64,000 nt of DNA from Epiperipatus broadwayi. Lineage: Eukaryota; Onychophora; Udeonychophora; Euonychophora; Peripatidae. The notes under the pieces were generated by a model. That model did not search any database. It was not told the DNA's origin and saw only the letters and a program-made list of their open reading frames with translations. Location: positions 5,846,650 through 5,910,649 of the forward strand of contig JAQFVV010000071.1 in the NCBI GenBank assembly GCA_028023455.1. The letters are read 5' to 3'. This document shows positions 47,239-57,529 of this stretch, piece by piece. Position numbers and translations under genes: made by a program. Every line of letters begins with the position of its first letter. Positions within the stretch are counted from its first letter, which is position 1.

Positions 47239-48868
47239 CATGAGTGAACTAAATTATAGTATGGAAGAGGTTATGGAAGAGGAAGGTGCCCCAATACCAG
47301 GAATCAGTGATCGTTTTCATACTGAAATCGGAAGAGGAAAGAGAGGAAGTAGAGGAAGATGCCTTTAAAGTCAGTAGCAATAATAAGGCCTCAAGTATAG
47401 AAATGATAGATGAGGAGCCAGAAGTGGGCCAGGCTCAGATAGAAAAGATAGCACCATCAGACATGGACATGATAATGCAGATGCTCAGAAGTATGAGAGA
47501 GGAGAGTAAGCAAGGGATGGTAAATCTAATAAAAGTATAGAGAAAAATAATAAAAGTATGATAAATCTAGAACAAAAGATAGAGAAATGTATAATATGTC
47601 TAAGAGAAGCTAGTAAGCACAGTATAATAAGTATAGATAGTCTAAGAGAAGATAGGAAGCAGCTCATAGAAAGTTTAAGAGATGATGGAAAAGGCATAGA
47701 AAGTGTAGAAAGTTTAAAACAAGAGGATAAGAGGTGTGAAGATGAATTAAAAGATCGTATTAATGTAGGGCTGCAGGATCAGTCAAACCCAAATTCAAGG
47801 CAAAATGATGTTAGCACCAGTCCAGATGACTGTAGGGATAGCTCAGAACAGAGTCAGTCAGAGAAAAGGATGCCTACTTTAGTTAACAATCCACAAGGTG
47901 AAAAAGAAGTAGAAAGGCCGATATTAGCCATAATACCAAATCTCCCAGTAAAGAAAGTAAATGAGATGATGACCAAAGAGCAGATTGGGATAGATCATGA
48001 AGTGAAAAGAAGGAAAAGAGAGTTGGAGGAAAAACTTCATGCATCCGATAAGATGATTGATTTAAGAGAGGCAATAAGGGAGATGAAACCAGTTATTTTA
48101 GAAAGAGAGCAAAAGTTTCAACAGTCTGTAGTTCTCAATCTAGTAACAAACCAGCATGTGTGGTTTCAAAAATCTGTCTTCTCAAATAGATTGGAGATAC
48201 CTTATATATGGTATAGAGAGGCAATCTCTCTGAAAAATGTAAATGTCCAAATCTCTCTGAAAAATTCAACTGCTCTGGAAAAGTCAAAAATAAGTTATAT
48301 CTGGTACAGAGAAGCAATCTCTCTGAAAAATGTAAATGTCCAGTGTGTATCAGACAGAGAATCAATCTCTCTGAAAAATTTAAATGCTCTGTTAAATTTA
48401 AGTGTGCCTTATATTTGGTACAAAGAGTCAACATTTTTAGAGAGTTTAAAAATAAATTATACATGGCACAGAGAGTCAATCTCTCTGAAGAGTTTAAATG
48501 TCCATTATATATGGTACAAAGAATCCACCTTTCTAGAAAATTTAAAAATAAATTATACATGGCCCAGAGAATCAATCTCTCTGGAAGATTTAAGGATGAA
48601 TTATATATGGTACAGGGAGTCAATCTTTCTGGAAAGTTTAAAAATAAAGTATGTATGGTATAGAGAGTCAATCTCTCTGAAAAACTTCAAAGAATATTAT
48701 GTATGGTACCAAGAGTCCATATTTCTAAATAGAGTTTGTAAGAGGAGGTTATATAAAATAAATCCTCCAGATATGTTTTATAAATATCCAGTCAAGATGA
48801 AAAATGGAAATATTAAAAAGGGACTGGATGTACAGGTGCAATTTTATGCAGACCACAATAGGATTTGA
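47239..48868 (+). pseudogene. gag-like region fused to a 48-bp coding minisatellite
   Basis: From an ATG at 47239 three frames follow one another: a short start (MSELNYSMEEVMEEEG), a charged acidic segment (to 47540, with EEEREEVEEDAF and MIMQMLRSMREESKQ), and a 436-codon frame from 47558. The first ~200 residues of the last are Lys/Glu-rich and probably helical or coiled coil, as in some gag proteins; no zinc knuckle is seen. Residues about 215-395 are the tandem repeat. It then ends in a positively charged stretch. Frameshifts between pieces suggest decay, although 436 codons stay open. The role of the repeat protein is unknown. Confidence 0.6.
48199..48736 (+). repeat. 48-bp minisatellite coding a 16-residue repeat
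   Basis: Six full units (48410-48697) and a partial one follow several more degenerate units. The unit encodes Y-x-W-Y/H-x-E-S-x-x-L-x-x-L-x-x. Types alternate: YIWYKESTFLESLKIN and YTWHRESISLKSLNVH, so there is a 96-bp higher-order period. Because 48 is a multiple of three, other frames also stay open: 106 codons in a second plus frame (48343-48663) and 178 codons on the minus strand (48135-48671). Confidence 0.85.
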
Positions 48869-48992
48869 AAAGAAAAAGCCATTCCAAATTACCAAGAAAA
48901 TAGGAGAGAATGCCTTTATGCTTGCTGCTCTTGATGGGAATAAGGGGACCTATAATGCTAGGAGTTTGATCCCTTATACTTCAGCAGAATAG
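48867..48992 (+). pseudogene. Integrase C-terminal tail of the LTR element
   Basis: Short frame FEKKKPFQITKKIGENAFML, then GTYNARSLIPYTSAE and stop. This matches the end of Ty3/gypsy integrases (P-F-x-I-x-K-x-x-x-N, Y-N-A-R-x-L-x-P-Y), and specifically the YNARQLKPY tail of the gypsy pol at 33.95 kb. It sits a short way upstream of the polypurine tract, as expected for the end of pol, so the missing 3-4 kb of pol was deleted. Confidence 0.65.
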
Positions 48993-49166
48993 CCTGGCAA
49001 AGATCTCCAAATAAATTATTTTTAGGTTTTCTAATGAAAAATATATTTAGCAGTAGTTAATTTTTTTTATATATATATTATAAGTGTTTATTATTATTAG
49101 TGTATTTATTAGTTAGGATTTTTTTTTTAAAATATAGTTAAAACAAAAGTGCTGATGATTTTATCC

Positions 49167-49180
49167 GAAGGGGGAGAAAG
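49167..49180 (+). other. Polypurine tract
   Basis: GAAGGGGGAGAAAG immediately before the 3' LTR; primes plus-strand DNA synthesis in LTR elements. Confirms plus-strand orientation. Confidence 0.8.
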
Positions 49181-49181
49181 T

Positions 49182-52100
49182 TGTGCCATTACAATTTGGT
49201 CACTAGCCAAATTTATAGTAATGTGCATGTAGAAAAGGTAAACCAAAAATCATCATCACAATTTTATATAATCATAAATGAAGCTGTAGGGCATCCAAGT
49301 TTAAACCCTACAAGGTCCAGTTCTAAAAGCTTTAAACAGAGAAAGAATGGGACAACAATTATATGCTTTACTTGTTTGTGTGTTGATAGAAAGGTAATAC
49401 ACACATTTAAACTATTTAATATTTAATTTTTCTTTAAAAAGCAAAGTTATAATGCATACATATAGGCAATGTATGTGTAAATTATTTATTTGTTTTATAT
49501 TTCAAATATTCAACATTTTAACTTTCTTTAAAACTAACCTATGCTAGATCAATTCTAATATTTTATTCTATACTTCTATTTTGCTTTTCTTTAATTATAA
49601 GTGGGATTTAAAAGTTACAGATTTAATTAAATAATTGGGTTATAATTACTAAGCTAGCAATTATAGTATTTAAGGTTAGTTTATGAATGATTTGAAAGAA
49701 TGCAGGATGTGTGTACATTACATACAAAATTTTACATTTCCTAAATATTGAAAGAAAAGGAAGTATTAAATCTGTTAAATTATTTTTTTTGTACAATTTT
49801 TTTTTGTTAAAAGAGGAAATCTGTTTAATCAGATATCGATCTTTGTAGTAAATTTTTTGTAAATGATTGTCACTTTGGAGCTATAATTTTTGAAATTGTC
49901 TTATCAAGATCTAAAGAAGGAAGCTCAAAGATTTGAAGTGTTACCTGGATGTTAAAAAGAAGGAAAAAACAAAAGAAAGGAAATAAGAATTGAGTCTATT
50001 TTTTTTTTTTTTAAAACAAAAGTGTCTGGAAAAAGGATTAAACTTTTCAGTTGAAAAATACTTTGGTTGAAAATAAATTAGAGATCTAATTAAAACAAAT
50101 TTGTCCAAAAATAGCAAGTGATGCTATCTCTGATTGGTTAAGTTAGCTAAAAATTGGATATAAAAAGCTGTCTTAGATTATTATTGTGATTGATTCAGAT
50201 TATTAAACTATCAAATTTGAATGTTGAAAATATAAAAAAATGGCTTGCTAGAAAAATTATATGTATGTTCCATCGGTTCCGGACCATCTGGGGAAGCTGC
50301 ACATCACATAGGAAAGAAAAGATGTGTCTAAAATAATATTCTACACCTTTCAACTGACCAGATAAATAAGATGTTTTTAATAGAAGGAAGAAAGCATTCA
50401 CCTGCATTCAAAGAAGATGAATTAATCTACTGATAAATATTAATCATCAAGTCCAATTAATTGTTACAACAACTGATTTTAAACTCAAGAAAATTTACAA
50501 ATGGGAAAACAACTGCTGTATTTCATCCACATGCTTGACAGGAAGAGAAGAAAAATTTACTATAATGATTTCCAAATTGTCCACTAAAGCAAATAACCTC
50601 AATAGAGTCATCATCATCAAATAGTTATCCACCTCAAGAAAGAGATTGTTCCCAGTAAAACGGAAATGGTAGCTACAGAAATATAAACATTATACAAGAC
50701 AAGTTTGAACCCTTGGAAATTCGCTACAAACAAAAGATCGGTAATATGACTTTTTATATCTATTTTCTTTATGATATCAGTCTTAATAAACATTTTAGCA
50801 ATAAAGTGGTATATTTTATTTAAAGAACTTTTAAAGACTATTCAGATCGATTAAAACAAGAATGTCTTACTAATAATAACTTTGAGCTTCATAAATGATC
50901 TTGAATGTATGAAAATTATTTGTTTATTAATTTTACAATATTAATGTGTAAAACAATTTTTTTTTATGGTATTATGATTTTAGTTTTAACTAATATGTTA
51001 TTATTATTTTGGGTTTTAAATAATATTTTGTTATCATGGGATAAAACACGCACATACATAATGATATTTTATATGTGTATAATTGCGATTGAATGAGGAA
51101 TAATGAGTAGTATTAGAATATTGGATTATTTTGTTTCAAGTTCAGTATAGATTTCAGCGCTTGGAAGGGAGGGGGAGAAAATAATTTAAGACTCTTTTCT
51201 AAAAACTTGCTCTTTCAATTTTACTAACATTTTTTTTTATTCTATTTACATGTTGGATTTTTTTAGGTATGTGTGTTAATGAGCAGATAATATTTTTTGT
51301 CTTGAAATACTTTTCATGGTTAATGTGACGTCCAACTTAACACAAAATACATTTGAAGGGAAAGGGGGAAGAACTTAAAATTAATCTGAGGATTGTTATA
51401 TAATCAATTATTATTATTATTCATGTCAATTTTCATATTTATCTAGAAATTTTTCTGTATATGTTAGAAATGTAGTAATAAATATTAGTTTGTTTTATTA
51501 AACGAGGCGTATATATTTCATTAAGTGTAGTCTTGGTTAAGTGTGATTATTCATCATCATCAATGGTTGAATATTAGTTATTTAAGATATAAGTAAATAT
51601 GCTAAAATTAAGCAATAATTATGAATTTCTTTATAAAATTTAGTTTTATGTTTAGGCTTAGTCCTAGAGCTGTAGTTGAAACCCTTGTCATTATTGTTAT
51701 TATTATCATCATCATCATCGTCATCAACGTTTTAATTAATGAGCTGTTTAACTGTTTAAAGGCCATAAATAAATATTGATTTTATAATATTTAGTGATTT
51801 CTTAGTATTATTATAACCACATCCCATCATCTATTTCATGCAAGGATGAGTGAATTGCCATCCTAAATTAGTTATATATAATCTGAGCTAGTGAACTTAT
51901 AAAAATATTGAAACACATTTGTTATGTTAAGATCTGAGAAATGATTTATGTTCAATGAACTCCACTTTGGTTTAAAGATGTTTTACTTTTACCTAACTAT
52001 TAGTGCTTCTAGTGATATGGCTCAAAAAGCAAAATCTCTCATTTTTATTAGAAATAAAGTACCAAAAAGGGATTCAAACCCGGTACATGTGAAAGGTTAT

Positions 52101-52405
52101 CAGATATAACCATGTCTAGATTCAGATAATCTAGTGGCGCCCTGCTAGACCATATTCACTTAGTATTTGTTTAAACATGCACTTAACATCAAACCAAGAA
52201 ATGAAAGTGGATAAAACCTACTGCCTGTATACCTGAGTTATATTTTATTGAATTACTAGTATGCCACTTCACGTGATTTCATAATACATTGTTATAATAC
52301 TGGTTATTAATACATTGCTCATAATTTGCTTATAATTCTTGATAGTGTTATATTTTGAACCTTTACTTAGTTATTTCTATTTGAACTCACTTTAATTTGG
52401 TTACA
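49182..52405 (+). repeat. 3' LTR (3224 bp)
   Basis: Nearly identical to the 5' LTR along its length, with a few substitutions and run-length changes (for example CCATTTGCCGG against CCATCGGTTCCGG). Ends GGTTACA and is followed by an (AT)n tract. Confidence 0.85.
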
Positions 52406-52884
52406 ATATATATATATATATATATATATATAGATTGCTGAGTGCAGTAAGGGACCTGAGTTCACTGAACATTTTTCATTGTTTGAATTGGCACAATTAA
52501 CCAAAGTACCTTAAGATCCTACTTCACTACTTCTCTGAAGAATGTCCAGAAACTCAGATTCAAATCTTCATTCTTTAAGTTATAACACTCCAATTTGGCA
52601 CAAGCAGTAGTTTGTAAACACATTGGACTTAAACACAATAATGCATAACTGATCTATTTAACTTAAATCTCTTATTAAATAAAGGAAATGCAAAAATTGG
52701 AATGGAAGCAAGATGTTATTATTAAAACTTAATATATTACTTGAATCAGTAATATTTAATACATGTATATTTTCCATACTAAGCTTGATATATTTATAAG
52801 GGACTTGAACTCAGACTTTCAAACCCCCATAGCTATCCAATCCATCTTATACAACTGATACATGTGATCACATACATATGAAAA

Positions 52885-52955
52885 AGATAAATGATCTTCA
52901 ATATACATATTTCATGCTGGACCAGCACTCATCAGTTGGTTTACATTACCATCTC
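52885..52955 (-). ncRNA. Hammerhead ribozyme, family A copy 5
   Basis: Minus strand: outer helix I AUGGU with AUCAU (different sequence from the 8- and 21-kb copies, still paired), inner helix I CAA/UUG, core CUGAUGA (52929-52935), stem II closed by a G-U pair (GUGCUGG/CCAGCAU), core GAAA (52910-52913), triplet AUA. Core intact; the G-U closing pair may lower activity. Confidence 0.75.
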
Positions 52956-53301
52956 CAACACATATATACAATTACTGTTCATTTAATATGAACATAACAA
53001 ATCTTCACACTTTAATAAATAGACTTCAATCTTCTCCACTCTCCAACTCTTCAGTCATTCATATCATTGAAAATCTGAGGATGAAATGCTCAAAGCCCTT
53101 GATGATGCCAATATATTGTCATACCCATGTTGACCTTAATAATATTACCATCATCAAGGGTTTTGAACCTTTCATCATTGGATTTTCAATGATATGGTTG
53201 ACTGAAGAGTTGGAGAATGGAGAAGATTGAAGCTTGTCCATTAAAGTTTGAAGATTTTCTATCTTAATATAAACCGAACAGTGACTTTATATATGTGTTA
53301 A

Positions 53302-53372
53302 AGATGGTGATCTGGACCAATTTGGTGAGTGCTGGTTCAGCACGGAATATGTCTATTGGAAATCATTTATTT
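53302..53372 (+). ncRNA. Hammerhead remnant, family A copy 6 (core lost)
   Basis: Stem II GUGCUG/CAGCAC and helix I (GGUGAU with AUCAUU, CCAA with UUGG) are kept, but CUGAUGA is UUGGUGA and GAAA is GGAA. Expected to be inactive. Confidence 0.75.
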
Positions 53373-53469
53373 TTTTCACATGTATGTGGTCATGTGTATC
53401 CGTTGCATAAGATGGATTGGATAGCTGTAGGGACTGTGAAAGTCTGAGTTCAAATTCAGTCAGTAGTAA

Positions 53470-54560
53470 TAAATATATATTGAAATGGAATTAGTTCATT
53501 TAAATTATTATTTTATGTAGTTTGGAAAGATGGCACAGACTAGGTTAGAAGCTAATAAGTAAAGCTTTTATACTATTTATCCTTTGTGAAAATATATGTC
53601 CACATGCGTATGTATACTTGATGTATATACATGTTGTTTCAGATTTCTTATGATAATAAAAAAAAATGTTTTTTTGTTTTTGCTTTTTCTTTCAAAAAAA
53701 GAATTTATTTGCTATATAAAAAATATTTAAAGAAAAGTTCAATCTTTTGTTAAGTTAAAAAATAGCAATTTAATATTTTTTGAGAATAATAATTAGTGGA
53801 TTAATTTAAAATTGTAGAGGACAAAGTTTTATTTTTAATTAAGATAATATATAATTAAAATCGAAACTTGTTTTGCATTGATTATCTGTTATCAAAGAAA
53901 AACTCAGGAATTTAGTATTTTAATCTATAAAGTTGAATTTATGTTAAAATGTAGATTATCTTACTGTAAATATTACAATTAGTCCCAAAAATAAAATTTA
54001 TCATAGTCCCCCCCCCCCTTGGTAATTAAAATTCCATGAGATATGTCTTATATATAAACAGTTCTGAAAAAAATATAATGAACTCTTGCTTTCTTATTTT
54101 CTTAACATCGTGTGCTGCGGTCATTACCCATCGACGTGAAATTGAAAACCGATGCGACAAGATTGAAACCGTCTAGCCTCTTTGGGAAGCTTTCCTATGA
54201 CAGGTTGGATTATCTCAAATCCTAGCTGTGTAGATAGCCAGCCTCTTAAGAATGTTCCCAGTAGCATTTAGTCTATGTGAGATATGTGCCACTGCAAACT
54301 ACCAAACCAGAACTAATGCAACCATGACTAGATAAATATGAAGTGCGGAAACCTGTGTGTGACTTTAAAAACCAATCGTGGTAAGTAAAAATTCTCTGGA
54401 TCCAAAGTTATAAGTAGCAATTATATATATTTATCCAAATATGAATTCAAAACACACGTACACGTGAATGAAGTAAAATAATGATTCAACCACAATCAAT
54501 GGTGAAAATAGGCTAGCACTGAACTGTTTTATTTAGAGGAAAGCAAAGATAACTATAAAC
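53470..54560. other. AT-rich stretch, no gene seen
   Basis: A C(10) run near 54008 and poly-A/T runs. Nothing supported. Confidence 0.35.
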
Positions 54561-54568
54561 TCGATCAA

Positions 54569-54640
54569 GCGTTGATGGCCTAGCGGTTAGCATAGCTGCC
54601 TTCCAAGCAGCAGGCCCTGGTTCGCTTCCCGATCAACGCA
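54569..54640 (+). repeat. tRNA-Gly(UCC)-like SINE head
   Basis: A 72-base tRNA-like sequence. Acceptor stem GCGTTGA/TCAACGC pairs fully, A box TGGCCTAGCGG fits the consensus, anticodon stem GCTGC/GCAGC pairs fully around CTTCCAA (anticodon UCC, glycine). The T stem (CCTGG/CCCGA) has two mismatches and the B box GGTTCGCTTCC has one change at the normally invariant A58 position. The following TTTGACATAAG-A-rich sequence matches that after the tRNA-like at 21.2 kb. I read it as a SINE head or tRNA pseudogene, not a working tRNA gene, although it is close to one. Confidence 0.65.
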
Positions 54641-54649
54641 TTTGACATA

Positions 54650-56450
54650 AGAAAAAAAACTATAAAGTCATTTGAATTTATAAACTTTTTCCTTTGAAAC
54701 TTTTAATACTTAAAGACTTTTAAATACAAGCTTTTATTATATATTTTAATTTATGCGGTTTATCTTAAATATTTAGTTTAAATTGTTTTTTAGAGTTTGT
54801 CTATTGACAATAGTTATTTTCATCTTTACCAAAACTTAAATTAAAATTTTTTAAAATGAGAGCGAATTGTGGGAATACGGTTCTAAATCATTTTATTTTA
54901 ATGTAACTGCTTTTTAAACAAGAAAATCAATTAATAACCTAGAAGTCGCTCATAATCCTTATGTTATTTTATAAGTTAAAGCAAGATAAAAGAAAAAATT
55001 ACAAAGTTATTAAATTCAAAGTATTCGGATCAAATATTAAAGAGGAAAAAGCGGAATACCAGATTGGTGGCTTATTGAAATTATGTTTGTGTGTGTGTTT
55101 GTTGTATAAATATAGTCGAATTTGTTAAAAACTTACTTAGAAATCCATTTTGACATTACATGTAGCATAGGATTCGTTTAAAGATTTGGAACGCATATAA
55201 TAAAAGTATGCACCTTATAAATTTGATTATATAGACAGCATAAGAATAGTCTTACTTATAGATGCACGTTTTTGTGCTTATATGTACGATATTATACATA
55301 TTTGTTAATGTTTCTAGAGTATACTTTGGTTAGATTTTTTCTTAAATAATGATGACTTCCCAGAATATAAAATATTTTTTAAAGTTGCTAATGTATATAC
55401 TTTGTTGAATATTCCTCAGATGATGATGATCAAGTATGAATTTAATGTATTTATTAAAATTGCTAACACATGCCTTTGTTATATGTTCCTCAAAGTTAGT
55501 AATCATTCAATATGGTAAGTAAATGCGTATTAGGACTGTTGAGATAACAGCTTCACATAGTAATTATTATAAGCTTAAGTTGAATTGTGACCACGGTAAG
55601 ATTGACGTTCAAAGTATTTATACAAATATCCATAATATAGTTTTAATAACTATGGGCATCTTGATTAAGTTTAATTAAGTCAATTATTGAAAGATCTGAG
55701 ATAATATATAAAAGAAACTATACTTTACCTTATAAATATATAGCAAATCATTAAATAAAAAGGCTATTTACCAAATATTTTTATATATTTACATAACTTA
55801 TGAAATGATCATAACATAAATTGTTAATAAATATTTTCATCTACTCACTCCAGATTTTTGCTCCTTAATTGTTATAAGATTCAAGGTATGATCATTTATA
55901 ATAGTCGATGCCTTATTTCAAAGAGTCCAGTGATTCTCCATGAGTTAGTGGATATAATAAATACTAGTAATGAGTTTGTGGGTTTATGGATATATATCTT
56001 CACCAGCAAATTTTCAGTTTTACTGTAGGGTCAGGGTATGAACATGTAGTGAAGTTGATTATACTGGATATAGCCATATAATGTTATAAATCAGAAATTC
56101 TAGAAGGTAACTCTAATGGGATTCTCTAATGATTGTTATTAACCAAGCCTACAGGTCTATTTTGATCATTACAATATGTATCAACACCCCACCCCCCAAC
56201 TTATGTAATTGACTTAAAGAGCATTTCAAAATTAATAAAATAATTTTCATAAGAAAATATATTGAACAACTATATACATTATTTTTATCAAAGTAAAGCA
56301 ATAAAACCAAAACTAGAAAATACAATTCAATAAATAGTGATGGTCCATCATGCCAAAAAGATTATAAATTTATTCTTTAAAAATTATAGCTTACCACTGC
56401 TTTTGGAAAAGTCATTCACATTCATAGAATTAATATAGTTGTATAGAAAA
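54650..56450. other. AT-rich stretch, no gene seen
   Basis: Includes a short GT run near 55090. No supported feature. Confidence 0.35.
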
Positions 56451-56455
56451 TAGAT

Positions 56456-56916
56456 ATCTTTATTTATATGTATTTAAAAAGAATGGGGAAGTATGAAAAT
56501 GTTTATTATATCTATAAAGATATTACGTTCGGGACAGAGAAAGATGAATAACTCTGTGTGTGTAAATTTAAAAAAATCAGATATATTAATCTTTAACTGA
56601 GGTTTAAAGTTTATATCTGTGCCAAAGATAATCTTTAGTTTCGAAAATGATTAGTAATATCATTATTGTATTTATCTGAAATGGATGGCGTCAAAGTTGT
56701 GAGTGGAGGAAGTTTGACAATGGTAAATGAAAATGTAACAATTTTCTCTAGATAAATACTTTGCATATAATAAAGATGTATGTGAGAGATTGTTGACCTG
56801 CGCCAACTGATGAGTGCTGTTTCAGCACGAAATGCATCTTGGGGATCATTTGTCTTTTATTATATCTTTATTTATATGTATTTAAAAAGAATGGGGAAGT
56901 ATGGAGATGTTTATTA
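56456..56916 (+). mobile_element. Hammerhead unit flanked by ~55-bp direct repeats
   Basis: A block with ATCTTTATTTATATGTATTT and AAAAGAATGGGGAAGTATG occurs at about 56458-56511 and again at about 56862-56915, 403 bp apart. The hammerhead lies just before the second copy. A unit of ~400 bp with overlapping ends and an intact type-I hammerhead resembles a retrozyme or a greater-than-unit copy of a circular RNA. No coding sequence. Confidence 0.55.
56790..56856 (+). ncRNA. Hammerhead ribozyme, family A copy 7 (best preserved)
   Basis: Core CUGAUGA (56807-56813), stem II GUGCUG/CAGCAC, six perfect pairs with a UUU loop, core GAAA (56829-56832), short helix III, triplet AUC with cleavage expected after C56838, then helix I UUGG pairing with CCAA (56803-56806), and an outer pairing UGACC with GG(A)UCA across an internal loop UGCG. 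Every invariant residue is present and the triplet is among the efficient ones. Confidence 0.9.
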
Positions 56917-57251
56917 TAACTATAAAAATAGAATTTATAACTTAAATAAGTTTATAAATTTAAATATACTATTTGCAAGATATGATTTTTTCTTGTTTAT
57001 CGCATTGATGTTATTTGCAATCCCATGCCTCTTTATATTTTCTTTCTCGATCGTAAACAACTTTAATATTAACTGTATTGAAATTGTGGCCCTATTCTAA
57101 CTCATGTTAAAAAAATATAGACTTAATGTTGGGATCTGTTTTAACTTGTTTGTATAGTTATTTGTGTTGTGTAACCTTATAATTCAGTTGGTATGAGCCT
57201 CACCATAATAAATTGTTTTTCAGGTTGATTCATTGCATTTAATTTTATAAA

Positions 57252-57521
57252 TTATTTAGAGAGGTTGGTCTGGAGGTAATTGTCTTTGGTTTCATTCAAC
57301 ATTTGGTTGAGATTAGGTGGTGTTCTAAAACTAATATTGAATTCATTTGAGCAGATTGTTTTCATCTTTTTAAATTTATGTGGTATAAAAGGAAGTCTGA
57401 TCCATGCATTAACGTTGTCATTATATGCCTGATCAAAAGTCGTGCTCAGTTGCAAATTTATAAAAAATAAATATGCATGTAAAAATGTGATATTAGGGAC
57501 CTCTACAGGTCTTAACCACAA
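57252..57521 (-). pseudogene. Penelope-like RT/endonuclease linker remnant
   Basis: An 89-codon minus frame includes AWIRLPFIPHKFKKMKTICS and SFRTPPNLNQMLNETKD. This aligns in pattern with KWISMPFISDEQVKFIRKI and FFSTNNINRLLNNSK of the PLE at 22-25 kb, i.e. the thumb/linker before the GIY-YIG domain. No RT catalytic motif or endonuclease follows. It lies 400 bp from the best hammerhead but on the opposite strand. Confidence 0.55.
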
Positions 57522-57529
57522 GCTTACAT

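Larger units (their letters stand above)
42536..52405 (+). mobile_element. Complete long-LTR retrotransposon, pol-deleted (LARD-like)
   Basis: Two nearly identical long terminal repeats (42536-45914 and 49182-52405) begin TGTGCC and end GGTTACA, flanking a ~3.3-kb interior. A primer-binding-site-like sequence follows the left LTR and a polypurine tract precedes the right LTR, so the strand is plus. Both outer flanks are (AT)n, so it inserted into a TA microsatellite and the TSD cannot be measured. The interior keeps a gag-like start, a long frame dominated by a 48-bp repeat, and an integrase tail; protease, RT, RNase H and integrase core are missing. It must depend on a partner. The close match of the LTRs points to a fairly recent insertion. 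Confidence 0.85.
52798..53465. mobile_element. Family A hammerhead element, inverted dimer
   Basis: Minus-strand arm (52798-53095) and plus-strand arm (about 53150-53465) are reverse complements around a short spacer. Both carry the family landmarks (GAAAATCTGAGGATG, TTTAATAAATAGACTTCAAT or its partner, then ribozyme). Both ends carry a tRNA-like segment with a B-box match: minus GAGTTCAAGTCC at 52801-52812 and plus GAGTTCAAATTC at 53447-53458, preceded by a GGATAGCTGTAGGG box-A-like stretch. No TSD was clear. Older than the 8-kb copy. Confidence 0.7.

Noticed and set aside
48135-48671. 178-codon minus-strand frame as a gene
   Set aside because: It is a shadow of the 48-bp repeat, whose length is a multiple of three; reported only as a property of the repeat.
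44256-51096. 63-codon hydrophobic frames at 44256-44447 and 50905-51096
   Set aside because: Identical because they lie in the two LTRs; AT-rich hydrophobic frames without start context or motif.
42526-52420. Exact TSD for the long-LTR element
   Set aside because: Both flanks are TA repeats, so any 4-6 bp match is uninformative.
54569-54640. Functional tRNA-Gly gene
   Set aside because: Two T-stem mismatches and a changed A58-equivalent in the B box; the downstream sequence matches a SINE junction.
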